Shown: in pieces, positions 1 through 7,430 of the stretch
Position numbering within the stretch: the stretch's first letter is position 1
Layout: each line of letters begins with the position of its first letter
NCBI GenBank assembly: GCA_964463135.1
Contig: CAYXBA010000006.1
Span: 62,001-126,000 of the forward strand
Direction: 5' to 3'
DNA: 64,000 nucleotides
From: UBA6898 sp964463135
Lineage (GTDB): Bacteria > Nitrospirota > Thermodesulfovibrionia > Thermodesulfovibrionales > UBA6898
Translations under genes and position numbers: made by a program
The notes under the pieces: model-generated
What the model was told of the DNA's origin: nothing
Database searches by the model: none
What the model saw: only the letters and a program-made list of their open reading frames with translations

Positions 1-197
1 GGCTTTGCTGTCTTTTTTGCAGCAGCCTTTGCCGGTGTCTTGACTGCCTTCACCTTAGCCTTGGCCTGCCCCTGAGCCTTCTTCGCGGCCGGGGCCATCT
101 TTTTTCCTACAGCCTTTACCGGTGCCTTCACGGTCTTGGCCTTAACCTGAACCTTGGCTTTTTTTGCGGCTGGAGCCTTCTTTTTTGCGGCGGCCAT
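1..197 (-). CDS. Lys/Ala-rich basic protein (3' part beyond the window)
   Basis: The start codon is at 197 and the frame stays open to the window edge, giving 65 visible residues. These are nearly all Ala, Lys, Pro and Val in short AAKK/APAKK/KVKA units, like the tails of histone H1-like or HU-tail proteins that bind nucleic acid. No folded domain can be seen in the part present. Its ATG overlaps the stop of the preceding 45-residue ORF (TAATG), so the two are probably translated together at the end of the rpsB-tsf-pyrH-frr operon. Low-complexity composition makes exact family assignment unsafe; a DNA-binding role is inference. Confidence 0.6.
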   Translation of the reverse strand, partial: MAAAKKKAPAAKKAKVQVKAKTVKAPVKAVGKKMAPAAKKAQGQAKAKVKAVKTPAKAAAKKTAK

Positions 198-334
198 TAG
201 GCAGTCTCTTCTTTCTTGATCTCTTCTTTGTATACCTCAATAATGCTTCTCACCTTGATCCCTGCTGCCTGAAGAGCCTTCTGCACATCCGGAAGCTTTG
301 CATCCTCTACCTTTACCATGAAATTGCTGTTCAT
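197..334 (-). CDS. 45-residue small protein downstream of frr
   Basis: This short ORF starts at 334, one base after the frr stop. A good Shine-Dalgarno (GGAGGTG) lies inside the frr end, and the ORF stops at 197-199, overlapping the next start codon. The product begins MNSNFMVKVEDAKLPDVQ and ends in a Lys/Glu-rich tail (EVYKEEIKKEETA). I do not recognise a family. The pattern of a hydrophobic strand followed by an amphipathic helix suggests a small folded protein. Its ribosome binding site and tight coupling on both sides are the main evidence that it is real. Confidence 0.6.
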   Translation of the reverse strand: MNSNFMVKVEDAKLPDVQKALQAAGIKVRSIIEVYKEEIKKEETA

Positions 335-335
335 G

Positions 336-893
336 TTACACCTCCATTATCTCTTTTTCTTTATGTTCAAGCAGTTCGTCGACCTTTTTGACAAAGGAAT
401 CCGTGATCTTCTGCACTTCATCGTGTTCCTTCTTTATCTCATCCTCACTGACATGTTTTTCCTTCTCGAGCTTCTTCAGGTCCTCATTGACATCTCTGCG
501 AATATTCCGGACTGCAACCTTGGCGTCTTCCGCCTCTTTTCTGACAACCTTGACAAGCTGTTTCCTCCGTTCCTCATTAAGGGCAGGGATATTGATCCTG
601 ATCAGCTTGCCGTCGTTCATGGGGGTAAGGCCGAGGTCTGACTTCATGATCGCTTTTTCTATCTCGGGGATGAGCTTCTGTTCCCACGGCTGAATAGCGA
701 TCTGCCTGCTGTCAGGGAGGCTGAGGCTGGCCACCTGCTGCAGCGGTGTTGGTGTGCCGTAATAGTCAACGCTGAGGCCGTCAAGGAGGGACAGGGATGC
801 CCTTCCGGTCCTTACGGATGCGAACTTCTTCTTGAGCGCCTCGATAGAGGTCTGCATCCGTTCATTTGTTTTTTTTCTTAGTTCCTGGATCAT
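336..893 (-). CDS. frr: Ribosome recycling factor
   Basis: The 185-residue product has the usual RRF length and acts with EF-G to split post-termination ribosomes in the cytoplasm. It begins with the expected N-terminal helix (MIQELRKKTNERMQ) and contains the signature region RTGRASLSLLDGLSVDYYG near residues 29-47. The long coiled-coil hairpin with NIPALNEERRKQLVKVVRK lies around residues 100-120. The start at 893 lies inside the 3' end of pyrH, a 32-base overlap, so the genes are translationally coupled in the rpsB-tsf-pyrH-frr order found in many bacteria. Confidence 0.97.
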   Translation of the reverse strand: MIQELRKKTNERMQTSIEALKKKFASVRTGRASLSLLDGLSVDYYGTPTPLQQVASLSLPDSRQIAIQPWEQKLIPEIEKAIMKSDLGLTPMNDGKLIRINIPALNEERRKQLVKVVRKEAEDAKVAVRNIRRDVNEDLKKLEKEKHVSEDEIKKEHDEVQKITDSFVKKVDELLEHKEKEIMEV

Positions 894-1608
894 TGTTCCC
901 CCTTACGATCGTGCCTATCCGTTTCCCCTCGATAATCTTCCTGATATTGCCTTTGCCTCTCAGGCTGAAGACCACGATAGGCAGGTTATTGTCCATACAG
1001 AGAGAGATGGCGGTGGAATCCATGACACCGAGCCCCTTTTTGAGCACATCGATGTAGGTGAGTTCAGTGAATTTTGTTGCTTTCGGGTTCTTTACGGGGT
1101 CTGCTGAGTAGACACCATCCACCTTGGTGCCCTTCATGATAATGTCCGCATTGATCTCCATGGCCCGCAACGCTGCTGCCGTGTCGGTTGTGAAATACGG
1201 GTTGCCGGTGCCTGCTGCAAAGATGACCACGCGTCCCTTTTCAAGATGCCGGATCGCCTTGCGCCTGATGTACGGTTCGCAGAGCTCCTGCATCTCGATT
1301 GCTGACTGGACGCGTGTCGGTATCTTGTATTTTTCGAGCGCGTTCTGGAGGGCAAGGGCATTGATGACTGTCGCGAGCATACCCATGTAATCCGCAGATG
1401 CCCGCTCCATGCCCTCCAGACTTGCCTGAACGCCTCTGAATATATTGCCGCCGCCGATAACAACAGAGATCTGCACGCCCATAGAGACAATGTCCTTGAT
1501 CTCTTTGGCCATGAAATCAACGGTATGGGCATCAATGCCGTACCCCTTGTCGCCCATAAGGGCTTCACCGCTGATCTTGAGGAGTATCCTGCTGAACTGA
1601 CGCGGCAT
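862..1608 (-). CDS. pyrH: UMP kinase
   Basis: The 248-residue protein converts UMP to UDP with ATP, the first committed kinase step of pyrimidine nucleotide supply. It is an amino-acid-kinase fold enzyme: LLKISGEALMGDKGYGID at residues 9-26 binds phosphate, VIGGGNIFRG near residue 50 and AAGTGNPYFTTDTAA near residue 130 are the family signatures, and GTKVDGVYSADP follows. The C-terminus carries a short Lys-rich tail beyond the usual end; the frr start codon lies within this end of the gene. It sits 12 bases after tsf. Confidence 0.97.
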   Translation of the reverse strand: MPRQFSRILLKISGEALMGDKGYGIDAHTVDFMAKEIKDIVSMGVQISVVIGGGNIFRGVQASLEGMERASADYMGMLATVINALALQNALEKYKIPTRVQSAIEMQELCEPYIRRKAIRHLEKGRVVIFAAGTGNPYFTTDTAAALRAMEINADIIMKGTKVDGVYSADPVKNPKATKFTELTYIDVLKKGLGVMDSTAISLCMDNNLPIVVFSLRGKGNIRKIIEGKRIGTIVRGNNDPGTKKKNK

Positions 1609-1620
1609 AGTGGTCTCTCC

Positions 1621-2526
1621 TTAGCAGCTCTTCGGTTCCGCCGGCTGTGTCTCGCCGAGCTGGAAACGGGCGAAACTCTTTATGGTCGTGCCGGCGCCAA
1701 TAACGTCCTTTACTTTCTTTTTCCCTTCCGGGTCTTTTACGAATATCTGCTCCAGAAGACAGACATCGCCGTAATATTTCTCCAGTTTGCCGCCAACGAT
1801 CTTCTCGGTGATATCGGCAGGCTTGCCTTCTACCTGAGCCCGGTATATTGCCTTTTCACGCTCAATGACATCCTGGGGGACCTGGTCCCTGGAGATGTAT
1901 GCCGGATTGGCAGCCGCAATATGCATTGCCACGTCCTTTATCAGGGGCCGGAGTTCATCAGCCTTTGCTGCAGAGTCTGCAGCCACCATAACGCCGATCT
2001 TATCCATATGGATGTACGCACCGACCAGGCCGTTATCTGCCTGATAACGGACGAATCTCCTGATAACGATATTTTCACCGAGCTTTGCGACCTTTTCGGT
2101 CACCAGGTCCTTGATCTTCTTCGTCTTCCCGGGATCATTCACAAAGACCTGCTCGAGCAGGCAGTTTTCAGGTTTTTCTGACGGAGACTCTTCCAGGGAC
2201 ACGGCTGTCGGCTTTGCAGCCGCAACCTGCTCCATGACGTTCTTCATCAGTTCCTGGAAATCATCGGTCCTTGCCACAAAGTCGGTCTCGCAGTTGATCT
2301 CTGCCATGACGCCGACCTTGTCTCCCTGGATCAGTGAACTGATCAGGCCCTGTGAAGCAGAACGGGACGCCTTCTTTGCTGCTGAGGCGAGACCTTTCTG
2401 CCTGAGGATATCTATTGCTTTCTCGAAATCGCCGCCTGCATCGGTGAGTGCCTTCTTGCACTCCATCATGCCTGCGCCGGTCTTTTCTCTGAGGTCTTTA
2501 ACTGCTGTCGCTGAAATCTCTGTCAT
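1621..2526 (-). CDS. tsf: Translation elongation factor Ts
   Basis: EF-Ts, 301 residues, exchanges GDP on EF-Tu. The N-terminal UBA-like module (VKDLREKTGAGMMECKKAL, residues 9-27) is followed by the EF-Tu-contacting INCETDFVAR motif near residue 80. The two core subdomains both contain a CLLEQ-FV-DP stretch (about residues 119-131 and 257-269), a visible trace of the internal duplication of this fold. The gene overlaps the rpsB stop by four bases (ATGA) and is followed by pyrH. Confidence 0.97.
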   Translation of the reverse strand: MTEISATAVKDLREKTGAGMMECKKALTDAGGDFEKAIDILRQKGLASAAKKASRSASQGLISSLIQGDKVGVMAEINCETDFVARTDDFQELMKNVMEQVAAAKPTAVSLEESPSEKPENCLLEQVFVNDPGKTKKIKDLVTEKVAKLGENIVIRRFVRYQADNGLVGAYIHMDKIGVMVAADSAAKADELRPLIKDVAMHIAAANPAYISRDQVPQDVIEREKAIYRAQVEGKPADITEKIVGGKLEKYYGDVCLLEQIFVKDPEGKKKVKDVIGAGTTIKSFARFQLGETQPAEPKSC

Positions 2527-3293
2527 TCTGCTACCTCTGTCGCTGCGGCTGCTGCCTCTGCAGCGCCTTCCTCTATCTTGGCCTTCTCTTCTTCCTGGGC
2601 TGTCTCCTTGTTCAGGATTGCCCTGCCTTCGAGCACTGCATCAGCGATCTTGGATGCCATGAGCTTGATGGCGCGGATAGCGTCGTCATTGCCGGGGATT
2701 ACATGATCAACTTCATCAGGATCGCAGTTCGTGTCAACGACCGCAACGATCGGAATGGAGAGCTTTTTGCCTTCCTGGATTGCGATCTTCTCTTTCTTCG
2801 GATCGATGATGAAGATAACGCCCGGGGTCCCTTTCATGTCCTTGATGCCGGAAAGGTTCTTGTCGAGCTTTACACGCTCTTTCTCAAGCGCTGCAGCCTC
2901 TTTCTTGGTGAGCAGGGCGAGTGTGCCGTCCTCTTTCATGGTCTCGAGCTTCTTCAGCCTCTCGATGCTCTTTTTGATCGTGGTGAAATTGGTGAGCATG
3001 CCGCCGAGCCATCTCTGGTTGACGCAATAGGATGAGCAGCGCTTTGCCTCTTCCATAACTGCATCCTGCGCCTGTTTCTTGGTTCCGACGAAAAGCACGG
3101 TCGCACCGGTCGCTGCCGTCTCTCTTACAAAGCGATATGCATCCTCAAGACCCTTCAGCGTCTTCTGCAGGTCGATGATGTAGATGCCATTTCTCTCCCC
3201 AAAGATGTATCTCTTCATCTTGGGATTCCAGCGCTTTACCTGATGACCAAAATGTACTCCGGCCTCAAGCAACTCCTTCATTGAAACTACCAT
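2523..3293 (-). CDS. rpsB: 30S ribosomal protein S2
   Basis: The 256-residue S2 protein is the first gene of the rpsB-tsf-pyrH-frr operon. The N-terminus reads MKELLEAGVHFGHQ from the second Met; Met1 at 3293 was kept because AGGAGG lies about eight bases upstream. Typical blocks are RWNPKMKRYIFGERNGIYIIDLQ (about residues 21-43), CVNQRWLGGMLTN (near 90) and GTPGVIFIIDPKKE (near 155). The C-terminus is an Ala/Glu-rich tail (EEGAAEAAAAATEVAE), longer than the core needs and probably disordered. Confidence 0.97.
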   Translation of the reverse strand: MVVSMKELLEAGVHFGHQVKRWNPKMKRYIFGERNGIYIIDLQKTLKGLEDAYRFVRETAATGATVLFVGTKKQAQDAVMEEAKRCSSYCVNQRWLGGMLTNFTTIKKSIERLKKLETMKEDGTLALLTKKEAAALEKERVKLDKNLSGIKDMKGTPGVIFIIDPKKEKIAIQEGKKLSIPIVAVVDTNCDPDEVDHVIPGNDDAIRAIKLMASKIADAVLEGRAILNKETAQEEEKAKIEEGAAEAAAAATEVAE

Positions 3294-3383
3294 TGGTACT
3301 CCTCCTTAGGTTTTTCCTCCGCCTGTTCTGCCTACCCTTTCGGGACCAGGGGCAGAAACCGTAGCCGGCGTGTGTTTTTCCCT

Positions 3384-3398
3384 GCCTGTAAGACAGGC
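3384..3398 (-). promoter_or_regulatory. Hairpin in rpsB leader
   Basis: A perfect 6-bp stem with a 3-base loop (GCCTGT-N3-ACAGGC) lies in the predicted rpsB leader, just downstream of the promoter. Leaders of S2 operons are autoregulated by S2 in some bacteria; whether this hairpin takes part is inference. No full match to a known S2 leader motif was established. Confidence 0.35.
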
Positions 3399-3411
3399 AT
3401 TCGGGTTAGAA

Positions 3412-3441
3412 ACTCTACCACAGGAAGCCCTTTTTTATCAA
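3412..3441 (-). promoter_or_regulatory. Predicted sigma-70 promoter of rpsB operon
   Basis: On the minus strand TTGATA (3441-3436) and TAGAGT (3417-3412) are separated by 18 bases. This places transcription start near 3405 and gives an untranslated leader of roughly 110 bases before rpsB. Assigned by eye from consensus similarity. Confidence 0.5.
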
Positions 3442-3531
3442 GGCGTCTGATATGATAAATACAAGAGTAAAGGCAGGTTCAGGAAGAGGTGGAGAATAAG
3501 AAAAAGGGCTGACATAGGGATAGTTTTTTCG

Positions 3532-4230
3532 GTGAATCAGGAAGGCGGACTCCTGCTCAGAGATCTGGCAGACAGGACCAAAGTCGAGGGCGTTTGGCAT
3601 ATTGGACATCTGGCCGGAAAGCAGATGATACTGGCTGTCTCGGGTATCGGCAAGGTAAATGCTGCCCATGCAGTTGCGAGACTTATCCATGAATATTCTC
3701 CGGCAGTGATCATGAATATCGGTATTGGTGGCGCATATCCATCATCAGGACTGCGGATAGGGGACGTTGCGATCGCAGAAAAAGAGATCTATGGAGACGA
3801 GGGGGTCCTGCTGAAAGATGGCTTTCACGGCATGGAGCTCATTGGCATACCGCTCGTTAAAAAGGGCAGGAAGAACTATTTCAATGCATTTCCCCTTGAT
3901 CGAAAACTCGCAATTAAGGCTGGTAAGGCTGCCCGACGCATCACGCATCACGCATCACGCATCACGGTCAAAAAAGGGACCTTTTTGACTCTTTCCACCT
4001 GCACCGGCACAAAGAAGAGGGCGCTTGAACTTGAGCGTTGCTTCAGCGCTCTCTGCGAAAATATGGAAGGGGCTGCCATTGCCCATATCTGCACGCTTTA
4101 TGGCGTGCCGATGATCGGGATGCGCGGCATCAGCAACATGGTTGGGGACAGAGACAGATCAAAATGGAATATAACGCTTGCTGCAGAGAACTGCCAGGAG
4201 GCAGTCTTGGAATGCATCAGAACGATCTGA
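3532..4230 (+). CDS. mqnB: Futalosine hydrolase
   Basis: MqnB cleaves futalosine to dehypoxanthinyl futalosine and hypoxanthine in the futalosine route to menaquinone. Nucleoside-phosphorylase-fold marks are SGIGKVNAAHAVARLI (about residues 37-52), NIGIGGAYPSSGLRIGDV (about 62-79) and the nucleoside-binding ENMEGAAIAHICTLYGVP (about 176-193), followed by RGISNMVGDR. The start used is GTG at 3532. However, codons just upstream read on in frame as a plausible first beta strand (IGIVFSV), so the true N-terminus may be longer and lack a standard start codon. A 7-base tandem repeat (3936-3963) encodes an extra RITHHASRIT segment. mqnD follows after one base. Confidence 0.88.
   Translation: MNQEGGLLLRDLADRTKVEGVWHIGHLAGKQMILAVSGIGKVNAAHAVARLIHEYSPAVIMNIGIGGAYPSSGLRIGDVAIAEKEIYGDEGVLLKDGFHGMELIGIPLVKKGRKNYFNAFPLDRKLAIKAGKAARRITHHASRITVKKGTFLTLSTCTGTKKRALELERCFSALCENMEGAAIAHICTLYGVPMIGMRGISNMVGDRDRSKWNITLAAENCQEAVLECIRTI
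3936..3963 (+). repeat. Four tandem copies of ACGCATC inside mqnB
   Basis: The 7-base unit ACGCATC is repeated four times without mismatch, followed by a partial copy. Because seven is not a multiple of three, the repeat is read in successive frames (RITHHASRIT), and loss or gain of a single unit would frameshift mqnB. Confidence 0.9.
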
Positions 4231-4231
4231 T

Positions 4232-5071
4232 ATGAAGAACACGCTTTCCCTCGGCTATTCGCCCTGCCCGAATGACACGTTCATCTTCTACGCCCTTGTG
4301 CATGGAAAGATCGATACTCATGGCATTGCGTACAAAGAGGTCCTTGCAGATGTCGAAACCCTGAACCGGATGGCACAGCAGGCAAAACTCGACATTACAA
4401 AGGTGTCGTTCCATGCCTTTGGCCATCTGCGTGATACGTACTGCCTGCTCAGGTCCGGCAGTGCGCTTGGCAAGGGCTGCGGCCCGCTTGTTGTGGCGCG
4501 TGACGAACAGGCGATACAGGACCTCAGGGGGAAAACGATCGCGATCCCCGGAGAACTGACCACTGCTTTTCTGCTGCTCCAGGTCTTTGACCCTGAACTG
4601 AAGCAGAGGGTCAGGGTGATGCCGTTTCACCGGATCATCGATGCGGTGAAGAACAACGAGGCAGATGCGGGCCTCATCATCCATGAGAGCCGCTTCACCT
4701 ATCAGCAGGAAGGACTGAAGCAGATCATGGACCTCGGTGTGTGGTGGGAGCAGGAGACAGGGTTTCCTATTCCGCTTGGCTGCATTATCGCACGGAGAGA
4801 CCTTGGCAGGGAGGTGGTGCAGAGGACCGATGCCTTGATCCGCAAGAGTCTGGAATATGCCTTCAGCCGCAGGCAGGAGACTAAGTCCTATATCAAGAGC
4901 CATGCCCAGGAACTTGACGACAGCGTGATTGAACAGCATATCAGCCTCTATGTAAATGATTATTCTCTGGATATTGGAGATGACGGCGTGCGTGCAATTG
5001 CAGAGCTTTTCAGAAGGGCGTCTGAGCAGGGCATTCTTGACAAATCTATTAAGCCGCTTTTCTTTGAATGA
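4232..5071 (+). CDS. mqnD: 1,4-dihydroxy-6-naphthoate synthase
   Basis: MqnD, 279 residues from the ATG at 4232, converts cyclic dehypoxanthinyl futalosine to 1,4-dihydroxy-6-naphthoate in menaquinone synthesis. The N-terminal LGYSPCPNDTFIFYAL (residues 6-21) and DITKVSFHAF (about 53-62) are characteristic of this periplasmic-binding-protein-like fold. GCGPLVV, IAIPGELTTAFLLL and DAGLIIHE follow. The start one base after the mqnB stop was preferred over an upstream ATG that overlaps mqnB. Together with mqnB it shows that quinone synthesis here uses the futalosine rather than the MenF-MenB route. Confidence 0.95.
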   Translation: MKNTLSLGYSPCPNDTFIFYALVHGKIDTHGIAYKEVLADVETLNRMAQQAKLDITKVSFHAFGHLRDTYCLLRSGSALGKGCGPLVVARDEQAIQDLRGKTIAIPGELTTAFLLLQVFDPELKQRVRVMPFHRIIDAVKNNEADAGLIIHESRFTYQQEGLKQIMDLGVWWEQETGFPIPLGCIIARRDLGREVVQRTDALIRKSLEYAFSRRQETKSYIKSHAQELDDSVIEQHISLYVNDYSLDIGDDGVRAIAELFRRASEQGILDKSIKPLFFE

Positions 5072-5103
5072 TTGAAAACTCATAATAAAACGAAATGAAG
5101 ATA

Positions 5104-5256
5104 AAAATGAGGCGGGTTTGTAAAAAGCTCTGGAGGCAAGGCGCGCAAGAAATGAGGAATGAGGCGTGCTTAAGCACCTACTGTTGGTACTTGCAGGTAC
5201 GTCGCAGTGACGAGTTTCGAAGCGCAACACAGCATACGGACTTTTTGCGAAGCCGT
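5104..5256. repeat. Candidate interspersed intergenic repeat element
   Basis: The gap between mqnD and the helicase gene holds about 150 bases of structured, non-coding-looking sequence. It opens with a GTAAAAAGCTCTGGAGGC block and closes with ACGGACTTTTTGCGAAGCC, which are partly complementary (imperfect terminal inverted repeats around AAAAAG/CTTTTT). A smaller GTAC-N6-GTAC inverted repeat lies inside. It ends within a few bases of the helicase start codon. Membership in a dispersed repeat family is inferred from this structure; no second copy was found in the window. Confidence 0.45.
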
Positions 5257-5261
5257 TTATA

Positions 5262-7217
5262 ATGAAAAAGTATTTTCTCCACAGGGAACCCCACCAATTT
5301 TCGGTCGACTATGCAAAGGACCTTAACCCTGAGCAGTCGGCAGCAGTAATGCACGGAGACGGCCCTGCGCTGGTGCTTGCAGGTGCAGGCACCGGCAAGA
5401 CGCGGGTTGTCACGTACCGGGTTGCACGTCTGATCGAGACCGGGACGCCTGCAGAGAATATCCTCCTCCTTACCTTCACGAACAAGGCTGCTCGGGAGAT
5501 GCTGAGGCGGGTTGAACTCCTGATCGGCATGAACATCTCAGGGCTTTTTGGCGGCACGTTCCACCATATCGCAAACCTGCTTCTGAGGCAGCACTGTATG
5601 CTTATCGGGTACAGGCAGGGCTTCTCGATCCTTGACCGGGAGGACTCAAAGGAGCTCTTTGACGCCTGCATTGCGGATGTGTATAAGAAGGAGACCATCC
5701 TCCCCAAGGGAAGCGTGCTGGCTGAGATATGCAGTCTTTCAAGGAATACTGCTGTGCCGGTCGAGGCTGTTGTGCTCCAGCGCTTTTCGCATTTCTCCCA
5801 TCTGTTGGAAGAGATCATGAAGATCGCGGAGCTCTATGACAAGAAGAAGGTCCAGTTGAATCTCCTTGATTTTGACGACCTGCTCCACGGATGGAAGAGG
5901 CTATTTGTCGAACATCCGAAGATCTGCGAATACTATTCGATAAAATTCAGGCATGTACTGGTTGACGAGTACCAGGACACGAACCGGCTCCAGTCCGAGA
6001 TCATAGACCTCACGACCGGCGCCACAGGGAACCTTATGGTGGTCGGCGATGATGCCCAGTCGATCTATTCGTTCCGGGGCGCTGATTTTGAGAATATCCT
6101 GAAGTTCCCTGAACGGCATGCTGCAACGACTGTTTACAAGCTCACCACGAACTACCGCTCCACGCCCCAGGTGCTGCACCTTGCCAACAGCAGCATTGCC
6201 TATAACCGCAGGCAGTTCCGCAAAGATCTCCACGCCGTCTCTGCACCGGGCGAACTGCCTTACATGGTTGCGCTCAAGGACGTGTTCGAGCAGGCGGAAT
6301 TTGTGGCCTCGGTCGTGATCGATCTGAACGCTGACGGGAGGTCCTTCAATGATATCGCGGTGCTCTATCGCTCCCATTTCCAGTCCATGGAGCTCCAGAT
6401 GGAGTTCCAGCGCAAGGGCATACCCTTTGACGTGCGGTCAGGGCTTACGTTCTTTGAACAGGCCCATATCAAGGATACGCTTTCGTTCCTGAAGATCATT
6501 GCCAACCCCCATGACGAGATCAGCTGGAAGCGGGTGCTGAAGCTCATTCCCGGCATCGGCAATATCACTGCCGCAAAGATATGGAATTTCATTCAGCAGG
6601 AAGAGAAGCCTGTTGAGGCGGTCTTCGATGCGTACAAGCTCGCACCGAAGAAGGCGGCCAATGCCTTCAATAACTTTCTTGAGATGCTGAGCGTGCTGAA
6701 GCATGAGCGCTATCTGGAGATGCCGTCTGCAGCGATCGATTATGTGATGCAGCACGGGTATGAGGACTACCTCCATGCAACTTATCCCAATGCCGACATG
6801 CGGGTCGACGATGTGATGCAGATGATGAAATTTGCGCAGCGGTACGATCTGTTAGAGACCTTTCTGAGCGAGATGACGCTCCAGGGCCTTGCCGACGCTG
6901 CCGAGGGATCAGAGGCGGCTGAAGGCAAGGTGATCCTTTCGTCCGTGCATCAGGCCAAGGGGCTGGAGTGGAACACGGTCTTCCTGATCGGCCTGAACGA
7001 CGGGAAGTTCCCGTCCGCAAAATCGCTCAGGAACGAGGACGAGGAAGAAGAGCGCAGGCTCTTCTACGTGGGCGTGACCCGGGCCAAGGAATCTCTGTAC
7101 CTCTGCTATCCCGTGACTGCCGATGACTGGCAGACCATGGGAATCGCCCAGCAGTCGCGGTTCTTGAAAGAGCTTCCCGCTGATTGTTTTGAGGAGATGG
7201 CGGTCGAAGATGTATAA
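5262..7217 (+). CDS. UvrD/PcrA-type superfamily 1 DNA helicase
   Basis: A 651-residue SF1A 3'-5' helicase. Walker A is GAGTGKTR (residues 41-48), motif Ia LLLTFTNKAAREM, Walker B VDEYQDTN (about 233-240), motif III VVGDDAQSIYSFRGA, motif IV LTTNYRSTP, motif V VHQAKGLEW and motif VI FYVGVTRAKE, all in the expected order. It should unwind DNA in repair or replication restart. It is shorter than E. coli UvrD (720 residues), mainly at the C-terminus where the UvrB/RNA-polymerase-contacting tail is absent. Start ATG 5262 has no clear Shine-Dalgarno and directly follows the repeat-like intergenic element. Confidence 0.93.
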   Translation: MKKYFLHREPHQFSVDYAKDLNPEQSAAVMHGDGPALVLAGAGTGKTRVVTYRVARLIETGTPAENILLLTFTNKAAREMLRRVELLIGMNISGLFGGTFHHIANLLLRQHCMLIGYRQGFSILDREDSKELFDACIADVYKKETILPKGSVLAEICSLSRNTAVPVEAVVLQRFSHFSHLLEEIMKIAELYDKKKVQLNLLDFDDLLHGWKRLFVEHPKICEYYSIKFRHVLVDEYQDTNRLQSEIIDLTTGATGNLMVVGDDAQSIYSFRGADFENILKFPERHAATTVYKLTTNYRSTPQVLHLANSSIAYNRRQFRKDLHAVSAPGELPYMVALKDVFEQAEFVASVVIDLNADGRSFNDIAVLYRSHFQSMELQMEFQRKGIPFDVRSGLTFFEQAHIKDTLSFLKIIANPHDEISWKRVLKLIPGIGNITAAKIWNFIQQEEKPVEAVFDAYKLAPKKAANAFNNFLEMLSVLKHERYLEMPSAAIDYVMQHGYEDYLHATYPNADMRVDDVMQMMKFAQRYDLLETFLSEMTLQGLADAAEGSEAAEGKVILSSVHQAKGLEWNTVFLIGLNDGKFPSAKSLRNEDEEEERRLFYVGVTRAKESLYLCYPVTADDWQTMGIAQQSRFLKELPADCFEEMAVEDV

Positions 7218-7430
7218 TAGATTCAGTTGGAATACTCTGGCTGACGTTCGCTTGCCACGAACATCTTCGACAGTTCTAAGTTTGTTACACTGCAGTCTCG
7301 AAACTCGCTTTGCTCAGACAGTCGAGCCTGCTTAACGCTTCACGTCACCAAGAACTGTGACCGAATATGTTCTGATGCCGCTCACATCAACCAGCGTATC
7401 CCTTACACAAGAGCATCAGGAGAGAATTGT
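7218..7430. repeat. Intergenic region with repeat-like sequence
   Basis: These 213 bases between the helicase gene and the membrane-protein gene contain no supported ORF. The central part (about 7290-7390) has short complementary words (CTCGAAACTCG, CAGACAGTCGAG) and differs in style from the neighbouring genes, so it may be another dispersed intergenic element. The last 15 bases include AGGAGAG, the ribosome binding site of the next gene. Confidence 0.3.

Noticed and set aside
3936..3963. Possible CRISPR array
   Set aside because: The units are seven bases with no spacers, inside a gene.
4217..5230. 337-codon minus-strand ORF opposite mqnD
   Set aside because: It lies fully antisense to mqnD and the repeat-like spacer, has no recognisable domain, and mqnD is clearly the coding strand.
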